A stretch of DNA of 64,000 nucleotides from Oscarella lobularis (Eukaryota; Porifera; Homoscleromorpha; Homosclerophorida; Oscarellidae), in the NCBI RefSeq assembly GCF_947507565.1, contig NC_089186.1:1426001-1490000 (forward strand), given 5' to 3'. Every line of letters begins with the position of its first letter. Position 1 is the stretch's first letter. Under the pieces are notes generated by a model. The model had not been told where the DNA came from, made no database searches, and was given only the letters and a program-made list of their open reading frames with translations. The position numbers and the translations under genes are program-made. Of the stretch, positions 1-10,852 are shown in pieces.

Positions 1-3000
1 AGTTGCCATGGAAGAAAACGTTGTCTCAGAAGGAGAATTTGTTACTGAGGCCGAGGTCTGTAGAAACGCAGATGTAGTAGTGGCTTTTGAAGAATCAGTC
101 GAGTCTGAAGTTGCAGTATCAGAAGTTATTGTAGTTGCGAACGTAGAACTTGAGACCGTGGAAGGTGAGTCCGAAGAAGTTGTAGGAGAGAATGTAGTTG
201 CAGCAGACGCAGTCGAAGTCGTAGGTAAGTCCGATGAGACCGTCGTTGGGGTGACCGTACTAGGAGCCACGGTCGTTGGCGCTGCCGTGGTAGAGAGTGC
301 AAGGCAGGTGCCGTCAATTCGCCCACTGACAGGAGGAGAGTACGTGGGTAAAGATAGAGAAATCGACGGCTCTAAATAAATAAAGAAATAAAAAATAAAG
401 AATTTTTTTCTTTGTAAAAGCTTCTCACTAGGACAAAGACAATACGCCCACTCCTTCATTATCAAACTTCTGTTGTTACTTATTGAACACCATGGAGCGT
501 CACGATTGAAAGAGGTGCACTCATAAAACCGCTTTCCTTTGTAGATGAACGGAAAGACGCATTCGTCTTTACCATCCGAGTCTCCACCGCATACGTATTT
601 CACAGTGGGGACATCTGCAAAGCAAGAACCACATTGATGAATCGTAAATATGAAAATCTGCGGAGTACCCTTAGTGCACTTGTCAATGGCGCAATCGCGT
701 ATACCACCACCTGATTCATAACACCACGGCTTTGACCTCGTTTGCGGATAAGGATTCCGACAGTAGCTGTGATCGCCTAAACCTGCTGCGGCATTTTCAG
801 GCACGGATAACGCAGAATTGTGACTCCACGACACGCAGCTGGCGTTCGTACTAGAGCCTCTGTATCCGTTCCCATTGTCCAGAGAACTGTAACACATCGT
901 GTCTAAAAAAACAAATAATAAATAAGCATGATGCAAACGGCATTAGATACCCTCGCATTCGTCTATATCGCAATACGTCCAGTTCAGACATCCGCCCGTG
1001 TCGTTCGTGTAGCACCACGGCATCGTTCGATTCAAAGGATTGCGACAATACGAATGATTGCCCAAACCGGATTCCGGATAGAGAGCTACCAAATTCGAGT
1101 AGGTGCTCAGCTCCGACCAGTTGAGACACGAACGGCCGTCCTCGCTAACGGAAGTCGTCCCGCGATAGTAAGTACCGCGATACAAAGACCGACGGCACTC
1201 TATATAGAAAACCGTAAATAGGCATTTCAAACAAGTCCTCATAAATACCTCTTCCAGTCGTAGTTATACGTGCGTAACTCGACGTAACCGAACCTTTCCT
1301 AAGTGAGGCGGTAATTGAAAAAACATAAGTAGTCGACGGCGAAAGAAATGACGTGTGAGGAAGAGATGCATCTTGTATATCATCGTCAAATGTGAGGTCA
1401 GATGACTGAACGGTCGATGCTGGGTAAACTTCGGCGTATTTTATCTCGTAAGACGTGTAATCCTTGACGATTGCCGGTGGTCCCGTCCAGCGAAACGTTC
1501 CTTCACCCGTTCTACTGTCGTATTCTAACACAGGCGTCGGTCCACTAGAAGACTCTAGAAAACAAGAGAGTTACGGTAATAAAGTTAAAAAAATTCAAAA
1601 CTCAATACCATCTTCTCCTGTGCGCACTACTATCCATTTACTAGGCACAATGGCGCCCGATTCGCTTTCCACTGTGACTCGATACAAATACTCTGAAATG
1701 AAATTTGAATAGAATAACATTATTCGCCTAGCAACGTAACAAACCGGTAAAAGCTTGGACTCCATTATTGTCCGTCAGAGATTCGCCGCCTTTTCCTTTT
1801 GAACCAACGTGAAGCACTTGATCCACGCACGTTGGACCATCCCACGTGAAGTCTGGACATCCGGCAAAGCTGACGTTCAAGCTGGAGCTTCTTTTCTCTA
1901 CAAAGTCAACAAGCTGTCCATTTACTCTGAAATCAGCCAGACAGCCTCCATAACTCGTCACATTCACGCCATACCCAAGCGCTAACTCGACCATGGTTGG
2001 TGACCTTCCAATACTTTCCATTCCTCCAAGATAAAAGTTTTCCATAATTTCAGATGAATACGTCTTGATGTCGGTTATCTCAGAAGAGGTGCTGTATGCA
2101 ACGCCGTCGACAGTAACGACTAAAGACCTCGTATCTATTGCTACGGTGACTGTGTGCCAGGCGCCGTCACACAAACTCGTCGTTTTCGGCCGAACGCGAA
2201 AGAGGAAGGGTCCATCCCACGAATACCCGCCTTTCTTGTACCTCAAATCGAATCCATCGAAGCGTGTCTCGACGAAGAAAAAATTCAAATTATCGTTGCT
2301 GTAAGCGGCGAGAAGGAGACCGTTAGGCCAACTGGTTCGCATTCGAAAACCGAATTGAAGCTGACTGTTAGACGAAGACGATAGCGTCAGCTTTGCGTAA
2401 CCAGTCCCTCGAAAATGCATCCCGTTCTGAATGGCAGGTGGACAGCCATCGGCACTCCAGCGAACATTCTCATGGCCCTGCTTCTTCAATAAATCAATTT
2501 TTTTGTCTTCTTGAAGCTGTTCTACATTTATGCATCCAACGAATTGATCTTTTTGAGAAAAGACGCCGGCTTTGACGTACTGAGTCGAAGACATTCCACC
2601 AAGATAAACGCTATCGACATTGACGTCAATGTCACTGCCGTCGTTATCGTCTGCAGACGCTACAATTCCGTCAACCGTGAGCTCAAGAGTATCTTCGTCG
2701 CTCTCCTTTTTTTCTGCTTCAACGGCGTGAAACTGGCCGTCACTCAACAATGCTACTGCAGAAATATCTACAGAGCCTTTAGCGCCTTTAACCGCGAATT
2801 TCAACTTTCCATTAGTCAGCTGTAGGTACGTATACGACGACCAGTCGCTCTTAAAAGCGGAAAAGAGAAGCCCATTTGGAGCTGACGTTCGAAATGATAG
2901 TTTCGTTTTAAATTTCTTTCCGCCATCAAAAGGATCGTTGGAGAAATTGACGTAGCCAAAGCCGTCAAAAGATAATCCGGCAACAGCACTTGGCTGACTT

Positions 3001-3696
3001 GCGGCAACGTATCTTCTCTCTATAACATATTTCGTATTGCTGTTTTCCTGTGAGTGCTTCTGCCACTCGAGTTGAACTGATGACTTCGTCACCTTCAGCG
3101 GACGAAGGTAACGGTCACCATTTAGACCTAAAATCACGTAACTATTTGAGCAGCAGACATTTCAGGAGAATGTACCTGAATCACAAGTGTACGATACGCT
3201 TAGAAACATCGTGCCGGAGCACATTGTTCCGAACGCCACTTCAGAAGCCCTGAGCCGGCAGTAGCTCTTAGACTGACATGCTGTTTTAACAATATCACTA
3301 GCGCTAAAAGAGAAAAAAATTTTCTTACTAAGTAGGTCCTCTAAATTTATAGCTAATCTTGGTCTTATACCTCGACGAGTTGCAAGGGGGAGACACTGCA
3401 GTCGTCTTATAACAGCTGCGTACTTTCTCAAACGTGGCGGAAGTGATCGCAATTATGTCGCTCCCACACTTGATGCTACAAGAGAGGGCGTGTAGACGTA
3501 AGCTAGAAGATACAACCACTCCCTAAAACTGCACATACTCTTCAAACGGGAACAAGGCACCGTTACAGACGGTAAGAGTCGACGACTGTATTTCTAACGT
3601 CGAAGGCGAACTGCTGAAAACAACTCCTAGACTATCGATAGACACCAAACCTTTGCAGCACCAAAGAAGTGCAATCAAGGCAATTTGAATGATCAT
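1..3696 (-). CDS. R1: multidomain lectin/LamG/kringle receptor, 3' end outside the window
   Basis: A type-I membrane receptor of the array, cut by the window edge inside its stalk exon, so its output type (kinase or tail) is unknown. Exons (high to low): 3696-3651 signal peptide beginning MIIQIALIALLWCC; 3593-3539; 3475-3371 and 3303-3176 SUEL galactose-binding lectin (Cys pattern, FGTMCSGT, VSYTC); 3127-1745 half FN3 plus two laminin-G domains; 1692-1609 end of that FN3; 1554-1249 FN3; 1199-951 kringle 1 (PWCYTND); 902-669 kringle 2; 614-429 FN2 ([15 protein letters not shown]); 371 to beyond 1, Thr/Ser-rich stalk. Splice borders were read by eye and fit conserved phase-1 junctions. The kringle-FN2-stalk part is closest to R8 and R9. 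All visible exons are open. The ligand is unknown; a carbohydrate or matrix ligand is inferred from the lectin and LamG modules. Confidence 0.85.
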
Positions 3697-3803
3697 GGTG
3701 CAGCCGCTGGCGGCGTTTCTTCTAAAAAGAAAGCGACGGCAGCGACGCCGTGTGTGGCCGGTCTGTGTGGCCGCTGGAACTGGTCCGGGATGGTGCCTCC
3801 TCA

Positions 3804-3812
3804 AGTCCCGTA
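3804..3812 (-). promoter_or_regulatory. Conserved TACGGGA element upstream of R1
   Basis: The minus-strand reading is TACGGGACT, 108 bp upstream of the R1 start codon. It matches the element before every other gene of the array. It lies in the 339-bp gap (3697-4035) between the R2 stop and the R1 start, where I see nothing else. It may be a promoter or initiator-like site, or part of the 5' leader. Confidence 0.5.
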
Positions 3813-4035
3813 TGCGCTGGAGAAGTCGCTACAAACCATGTACTCTCTTAGAGCTCTTACATCAGAAGAGCCGTCGATTGATGGCCAAGATTCATTCACG
3901 CCACTCGAAGCCGTCATTCTTCTCCGATGAGCTCTCGTTGGACAGAGGAATGCACGTGAGAGAACGATCTATAAAAAGAATTTATAAGCGAGACAAAAAA
4001 GCGAAAGCACGCATACAAACAGAGTAGGATAATAA

Positions 4036-5798
4036 TTAATAGGCGTTCAACGCCTTGTACGCTTTCTGAAGAACCTTGTACGCTGACTGAGACGATTCCA
4101 CGCAATCACCCACACTTCCCGGTATTGATTCGGTATTAGCATCATTAGCCAAGAGCATGTCGTCTGGCTGAGAGAGACGAGTAGCTATTGCGTTGAAAGT
4201 AGGTCGTTTGTGGTGATCAGGATTCCTGTAGAGGTCAAATCAAATCAAATCATAGAGTGTCCTCTGTTCTTACCAGCACTCAATCATTAGTTGATAGATA
4301 GTATAAGAACAGCCTGGAGGCGGGGGAAGGCGATAGCCGGTTTCCAGTCGGTCAAGAACGGCGCGATTCTTCGTGTGGCCGTAAGGACGCTTTCCGACTG
4401 TCCAAATTTCATAGAGGACAATGCCGTAACTCCAGACGTCACTCGATGTGGAATACTTTCTGAAATTGATTGCCTACAAAAACGCGTTTTTACTAAGCGG
4501 GAAACATGAAGATTCGTTTACTTCAGGAGCGGTCCACCTGAAGGGAATTTGTCCTCCTTTCGTGACATAGTAATTGTCGTCAGCGAGGTCTCTCGATAGA
4601 CCAAAATCCGCAATCTACCCAATGAAATAAAAAACTATAGCCTAAATAAAAAATATTCAGCCAACCTTGCAAACTAGTTTTTCGCCAAGTAGAATGTTGC
4701 GAGCTGCCAGATCCTTAGACGCCAAATTCCAAATTAGACAAAACAAATGTTTCAGATGTCTCACCCTGTGAACAAAACATCGCTTTGCCAAGTATTCCAT
4801 TCCGGCTGCTATGTCGCGAGACATTTGCAATAATCGAGCGGGCAAATCCAAAGGCAGCGTGTCCTCGTTTCTATGACAAAGAAACGCTATGTTTATCCAT
4901 TCAAAAATGAGCAGGTGCTTACGCGATTGACTGCAAATATTGCTTCAAATCACCCTTTGGCAAAATCTCCAGAACAACCATCAACTACACGTTTGAACAT
5001 ACAGCCTAAGAACAGAACTCTCGGGCAGACATTACCGGTCTTCCAGTGAGAACGACACCGTGCATCACCACGACATTTCGGTGGTTAAACTGGCCCATAA
5101 TTGCAGCCTCTTGAAGAAACTTTACCTTGTTCTCTTTTGACTCCGATTTCAAAGTTTTCACGGCAACCACAACAGGACGTTTAGAATCCTTTAGAAAAGA
5201 ACTAAATAGGCACAAAAATCAATTTTTTAATAGTGACTAAACCTTATCTGTCCAGATGCCTCTCTCAACCGTTCCAAATTCACTAAGAAAAAGAGTAGGG
5301 AATAACGCGTTGCTTTCTAATACTGATTCATTACCCAGTTCCAAGTACTTCTTTGAGCTCAACTGAAGACCTTTCCAAAACGCGAAACTTTGCAGCAGTC
5401 AACTGGTCATACAGCTTCTCTTCCGAAGTTGCCGGCTCCCAGTAAATATCTCCTTTAGATTCGTTTAAAACCTAAGAGAGCAGAGCATACTATAAAACAA
5501 AAGAAAATCTTGACAGTTGACAGCCTTGCTTTTTCCCGGGCTTGAGCCTGAGCTAAGGTAACAGGTACTTCGTAGTGACTATCGTCCTGAGAGTCGGGGC
5601 TTTGGCATACGCGAGCCGTTTTTGGTTCAGTGACAACCTGAACCGGTTGGCAGTACTCAGAAGTCGGCTTAGACAAGTTTTGAAACACGGAAGAATCTTG
5701 ATATTCATCGAACGGCGATTCTTCTTGTTCACTAAACAGCGAAACAACGGCGTAACTTGGTGAGTGTATTCTTGAGCTGCGAAGATTCATTTCCATGG
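4036..5798 (-). CDS. R2 juxtamembrane and Eph-like tyrosine kinase exons
   Basis: This is the cytoplasmic half of R2, in ten exons: 5798-5530 juxtamembrane (tyrosines in SPSYAVV, DEYQDS, SEYCQP, HYEVPV); 5471-5335 linker; 5282-5243 glycine loop (GTGEFGTV); 5188-5036 VAVK lysine and helix-C glutamate in [13 protein letters not shown]; 4984-4923 hinge; 4870-4765; 4713-4666 (HRD completed across the junction, then LAARN); 4614-4522 [19 protein letters not shown]; 4473-4274 [12 protein letters not shown]; 4225-4036 ends RPTF and a short tail. All catalytic residues are present. GQFNHRN, LVCK before ADFGLSR, and AINFRKYS before SDVWSYGIV are Eph-family-like. The first intron (5472-5529) starts with GC, not GT. 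Confidence 0.9.
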
Positions 5799-8700
5799 CT
5801 AAACAAGATGCCTCGCTTATACACAGAAAAACGGCAACAGCTATTGCTGCAACGTACCTTGCTCTTGCAAATCGTACGAATCCGCTGATTTGCGTTTAAC
5901 TCTTCGACACGCCAACACGGCAAGCACGACAAAAATGGCAATAAAGAGTATTCCCACACCCACTCCTATTCCAATAGTCGTATTAGACCGAGAGTTCGCT
6001 GCCAACGTCAGGACGCCGCTTGATTCAGAAGATTCGGAGAGAAGATGAGAAGGTGGAAAGGAGGTTGTGGAAACAGCAGCCTCTGAAGTCGTCGTTGATT
6101 CCGTAGAAGCAGTAGACCCTGAAGAGGTCGGTGAGGCCGTAGAAGCAGTAGCTTTTGCAGTAGCCTTTGCAGTAGCCTTTGTAGTTGTTGTGGGGGCAGT
6201 AGAAGCAGTAGCCTTTGTAGTCGTCGTGGAGGCGGTAGAAGCATCTTCTGAAGTAGTTGGCAACGTTGTTGAAGCAGGAGTCTTCGAAGTGGTCGGTGAA
6301 GTGGTTGGTGAGCCCGTAAAAGCAGCGGACTTTGTAGTCGTCGTTGAGGCCGAAGCAGCCTCTGAAGTGGTCGGTAAGTCCGTAGAAGCAGTGGTCTTTG
6401 AGGCAGTAGAAACAGCAGCCTCTGAAGTGGTCGGTGAGGCAGTAGAAGCAGTAGCCTTTGTAGTCGTCGTGGCGGCCGTAGAAGCAGAAGTGCTTGTAGT
6501 CGTCGTAGAGGCGGTAAAAGCACCTTCTGAAGTGGTCGGTAACGTCGTTGAAGCAGGGGTGTTGGAAGTGGTTGGTGAGGCCGTAAAAGCAGCGGACTTT
6601 GTAGTCGTCGTTGAGGCCGCAGAAGCCTCTGAAGTGGTCGGTAAGTCCGTAGAAGCAACGGTCTTTGAGGCAGTAGAAACAGCAGCCTCTGAAGAGGTCG
6701 GTGAGGCAGTAGAAGCAGTAGCCTTTGCAGTCGTCGTGGCGGCCGTAGAAGCAGTAGAAGCACGTTCTGAAGTGGTCGGTAACGTCGTTGAAGCATGGGT
6801 GCTGGTAGGCGTCGTTGAGGCCGCAGCAGTCTCTGAAGTGGTCGGTAATTTCGTAGGAGCAGCGGTCTTTGAGGCAGTAGAAGCAACAGTCTCTGAAGTG
6901 GTCGGCGAGACAGTAGAAACAGAGGCCCCTAAAGAGGTCGGTGAAGCAGTAGAAGCAGCGGCATTTATAGTCGTCGTTGAGGTCGCAGAAGAAGCAGACG
7001 TCTCTGAAGTCGTAGGCGAAGCGGTAGAAGCAGAAGCCTCTGAAGTGGCCGGTAAGGCAGTAGAATTAAAGTCAGCAGTTTCTGAAGAGGTCGGTGAAGC
7101 AGTAGAAGTGGCGGTCGGTGAGGCAGTGGAAGCAGCGGCCACTGAAGAGTTGGGTAAGAGAGTAGCAGCAGCCTCTGAAGTCGTTGGTAAAGCAGTAGAA
7201 GCTGCCTCTGAAGAAGTCGGCGAGGTCGTAAAAGCAGCGGTCTTTGTAGTCGCCGTTGAGGCCGTAGAAGCAGCCGCCTCTGAAGTCGCCAGTTCGACCG
7301 TAGTTGAGACAGTGGCCGCTGAAGTGGTTAAAGGCGATGCTGTAGTAGGAATAGCTGTAGTTGCAGAAGAGGTAATTTTGGTCGTGGTAGAGACAGTTGT
7401 TGCTACTGTACTAGGCGAAGTCGTTGAAAGTAAAGGACAGGTGCCGTCGATTCTTCCATTGGCAGGAGGAGAAAAGGTAGGTTGAGAAATAGAAAGTGAG
7501 GGCTCTAAATGAAAAACACAATACAATATTGCCTTTTTAACAGAACAAATGATTCTCACTGGGACAAAGACAATATGACCACTTAGTCATTTTTCCACTA
7601 TTGTCGTTTTTCGTTGAACACCATGGAACACTCCTTTCAAAAGTAGTGCACTCAAAAAACCGCTTTTCATTATAGATGAAGGGGAAAATGCATTCGGTGT
7701 CTCCCATGCCAGAATCTCCTCCGCATACAAATGTTACCGAGGGAAGACTATCTGCGAAGTTACCAGTGCACTTGTCTATATCACAGTACGTCCAATTAAG
7801 ACACCCGCTGTTTTCTTCCGTGTAGCACCACGGCATCGTTCGATTTTCTGATATAGGGTTGCGGCAATATGAATGATTGCCCAAACCCGCTTCCGGATAG
7901 AGAGCGAGAAGATTCGAGTACGTGTTCAGCTCTGACCAATTAAGGCACGATTTGCCGTCGGCGCTAACGGCAGCCGAACCGCGATAGGACGCGCCGCGAT
8001 AGAGAGTCCGACGGCATTCTACGCAATAGATGTACAATATAGCAGTATCGCTTTGACAACTTTCTCAGAATACCTCTTCCATTCGTCGTCACAGTAGCGT
8101 AATCCGACGTGATGGAGCCCTTGGTCAGTGAAGCAGTAATTTTAAACGTATACATTGTCAACGCCGCAATGTCAGAAACATGAGGAAGAGAAACACTTTT
8201 GATATCTTTAAAGGTCAAAGCCGATGGCTGAACAGTCGTTCCCGGGTAAACTTCAGCGAATTCTATTTCGTATGACGTGACGTTCTTGACAATTGCCGGT
8301 GGCCCGGTCCATCGAAATGTTCCTTTCCCCAAAGTACCGTCGTACTCCAACTGAGGCAACGGCCCTGAGGAAGATTCTAGGAAGAAAAACGTCTATCGTG
8401 TGTTGTCATCTGGGGAAAAGTATAGTACTATCTTCTCCTGTGCGCACGACAATCCATGGACCACGAACAAGAGAGCCTGATCCGTTTTTGACGGCAATTC
8501 GATACAAATACTCTGATATACGTAATAATGTATATTACTGACCTAGAAATATGTGACAAACCTGTAAAGGATTTGACTTCATTATTGTCCTTTAGAGTTT
8601 CTTTCCCATTTCCTTTGGAGCCAACGTGAAGAACTTGATCTATGCACGTTGGACCACCCCACGCGAAGTCCGGACATCCGGCAAAGCTGACGTTCAAGCT

Positions 8701-10504
8701 GTCGAATCTTTTTTTTGCGAAGTCAACCAGCTGTCCATTTACTTTGAAATCTGCCAGACAGCCTCCATAACTTGTCACGTTCACGCCATATCCAAGCGCT
8801 ACTTCGTCCATTGTTGGTGAGACGCCTTTGTGTTCCATGCCTCCGAGATAAAAGTTTTCCATAATTTCAGACGAATACGTCTGGACGTCAGTTATTTCAG
8901 AAGAGGTACTGTTTGTAATGCCGTCAACAATAACAACTATAGACAGTGTGTCTATTTCGACGATGACTGTGTGCCAGGCGCCGTCACACAAGCTCAGAGT
9001 TCTTGGTCGAACGCGAACAAGGAAGGGTCCATCCGATACCCCGAAACCTTTTCTGTATCTCAAATCTAGTCCATCGACGCGTGTTTCAACAAAGAGAAAA
9101 TCGCTTCTATCGCTGCTGTAAGCAGCAACAAGAAGACCGTTTGGCCAACTCGTTCGCATTCGGAAACTGAATTGAAGCTGACCGCTTGAAGAAGACGACA
9201 GCGTCAGTTGAGCGTAACCTGCTCCTCGAAAATGCATTCCGGCCTGAACAGCGGGTGGACAGCCATTGGTGCTCCAGCGAACATTCTCATAGCTCTCGTT
9301 TTTCAGTAAATCCAATGAGTTGTCGTCAAGCTGTGTCACATTTATGCAACCGATGAATCCGTCTTTTTGAGACAAAACGCCGGATTGGACCCACTGACGC
9401 GAGGTCACTCCACCAACATAAACCGTTTCCACGCTAGCGTCAATCTGATCGCCGGCATTATCGTCTACAGACGATAAGATTCCATCAACAGTGAGTTTGA
9501 GAGTATCTGTATTGCTTTCCCTTTTTTCTGCCACTACTGAATGAAACTGACCGTCATTCAACGAGGCTACTGAAGAAATATCTACAGAGCCTTTATCGCC
9601 TTTCACAGCGAATTTTAACTTCCCATTCGTCAGCTGCAAGTACGCATACGACGACCAGCCTTTCTTGAAAGCAACAAAGAGAAGCCCATTTGAAGCTGAA
9701 GTTCGAAATGAAAGTTTCGTTGTAAATTTTTTTCCGCCACCAAAAGCATTAGTATCAAATTTGACATAGCCAAGACCTTCGAAAGACAGTCCTGCAATGG
9801 CACTTGGTTGACTCAAAGAAACGTATCTTCTTTCTATAAGGTATTTTGTATTGCTGTCTTCATTTGAATGCTTTTGCCACCCAAGTTCAACTGATGACTT
9901 GGTCACTTTCAGCGGATGAAGATAACGATCACCCTGCAGACCTTATATGCCAATTATACAACTCTTTGAGCATCAGAGACTGCAGAAAAAATACGTACCG
10001 GAAACACATGTGTAAGACACACTCAGCAGCATTGCGCCTGAGCACGTCGTTCCGAAAGTAACATCAGCAGCCCCTAACTTGCAATAGTTCTTGTACTGGC
10101 ATGCTGTCTTTACAACGTCAACAGCGCTGGAAAAGAATGAATGAATAAAATGAATGACAATTAGCTAAGATACATCTTTCGGCTTACGTCGACGAGTTGC
10201 AAGGAGGATTAACTGAAGTTTGCATCCCAGCTGCACAACTGTTCACTTCTTCAAACGTAGCAGAGCTAATCGCTATTAGCTTGTTTTGACAATTGATTCT
10301 GAACGGCAAAGTGGATCTATACATAACCACACCCGTATTTTTCAGTGCCACTTACGCGACGACGCCGTTACAGACTGTGGCGGGTGATTGCGACTTGGTT
10401 CCTAACGTATAACGGTGTTACGTTCTGGAACAGAAAGCTGCCAAAGGCTACGACAAACCTTCGCAACAGAAAATAAGCGCGAACAAGGCAATTCGAAGAA
10501 TCAT
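4036..10504 (-). CDS. R2: single-kringle receptor tyrosine kinase, complete
   Basis: A complete receptor tyrosine kinase. Ectodomain exons: 10504-10459 signal peptide ([14 protein letters not shown]); 10401-10356; 10298-10188 and 10126-9999 SUEL lectin; 9941-8562 half FN3 plus two LamG; 8512-8429 FN3 end; 8376-8074 FN3; 8018-7560 one kringle fused in the same exon to FN2; 7504-5858 long Thr/Ser/Ala stalk and a Gly-rich membrane helix (GIGVGVG...) followed by CRRVKRKS as stop-transfer. Juxtamembrane and kinase exons are listed separately. The second kringle present in most relatives is missing. From about 7436 upward the gene is almost identical to R4, which has a different cytoplasmic end. 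The stop is TAA at 4036-4038. Alternative acceptors exist for the first lectin exon (10298 or 10316); 10298 agrees with the paralogues. Confidence 0.88.
6067..7300 (-). repeat. Coding minisatellite in the R2 mucin-like stalk
   Basis: The stalk exon of R2 contains higher-order tandem repeats of ASTxxPTTSE-type units. The block starting at the motif near 6261 recurs near 6541 and near 6781, giving periods of about 280 and 240 bp, each made of 30-36 bp sub-repeats. The result is an O-glycosylation-rich stalk far longer than in R3 or R5. The opposite strand has a long Val/Glu-rich open frame that is only an artefact of this composition. Confidence 0.75.
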
Positions 10505-10605
10505 GGTGACGACGCTGGCAGCGTTTTCAGGCCCGCTTTTCTCAAAAGGACGCGAGGGCAAAGACGTTCCAACGTCGTGTGCAGTCTGGGGACGTCCGCA
10601 TCAGA

Positions 10606-10614
10606 GCTCCCGTA
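10606..10614 (-). promoter_or_regulatory. Conserved TACGGGAGC element upstream of R2
   Basis: A perfect TACGGGAGC on the minus strand, 102 bp upstream of the R2 start codon. It lies in the 348-bp gap between the R3 stop and R2 start (10505-10852), in which nothing else was recognised. Confidence 0.5.
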
Positions 10615-10852
10615 CAATCTTCTCCCACGTTGGCACGTTCTCTAAGTCCAGTTCACAAGCTCGCAAAAGCGCAGGTGACACGCACAGGCGTCTTTTCTGC
10701 AGTACGTAGAAGACGATTAATTCATTCCGTGCAACGCGCGTTCTAGCTGTGCTCAAAGGAGTCTCGATCTCTCTGCCGAGTCTCTGGCTCCCTGCTGTGT
10801 CGACACAAAGGTGTCAAAGAGGACGGACAGTAATGTCTACTAAAAAGCTAGG

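Noticed and set aside
3651-3696. Ultrashort 20-24 bp first intron
   Set aside because: An acceptor TTAG or ATAG about 57-62 bp downstream of the donor exists in each gene tested and gives the right phase, so a normal-sized intron is the better reading.
6008-6886. Minus-strand Leu/Arg-rich frame inside the R2 stalk
   Set aside because: It is a shifted frame of the same repeat and has no independent features. The same applies to frames at 31395-31601, 43994-44599 and 50873-51376.
6067-7485. Long plus-strand open frame (472 residues, Val/Glu/Ala-rich)
   Set aside because: It is the antisense of the Thr/Ser/Ala stalk exon; ACN, TCN and GCN codons give stop-free complements. Similar frames at 18711-19541, 31067-32062, 43792-44616 and 56665-57030 have the same cause.
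8293-8541. Small plus-strand frames repeated in each gene (also 20464-20712, 8626-8820, 20797-20991)
   Set aside because: They recur only because the underlying minus-strand exons are duplicated; they cross splice sites and show no domain.
10415-10709. Plus-strand frames over the R2 signal peptide and promoter gap (also 22584-22878)
   Set aside because: They overlap the minus-strand first exon and the TACGGGAGC element, and are duplicated with R4 without any coding signature of their own.
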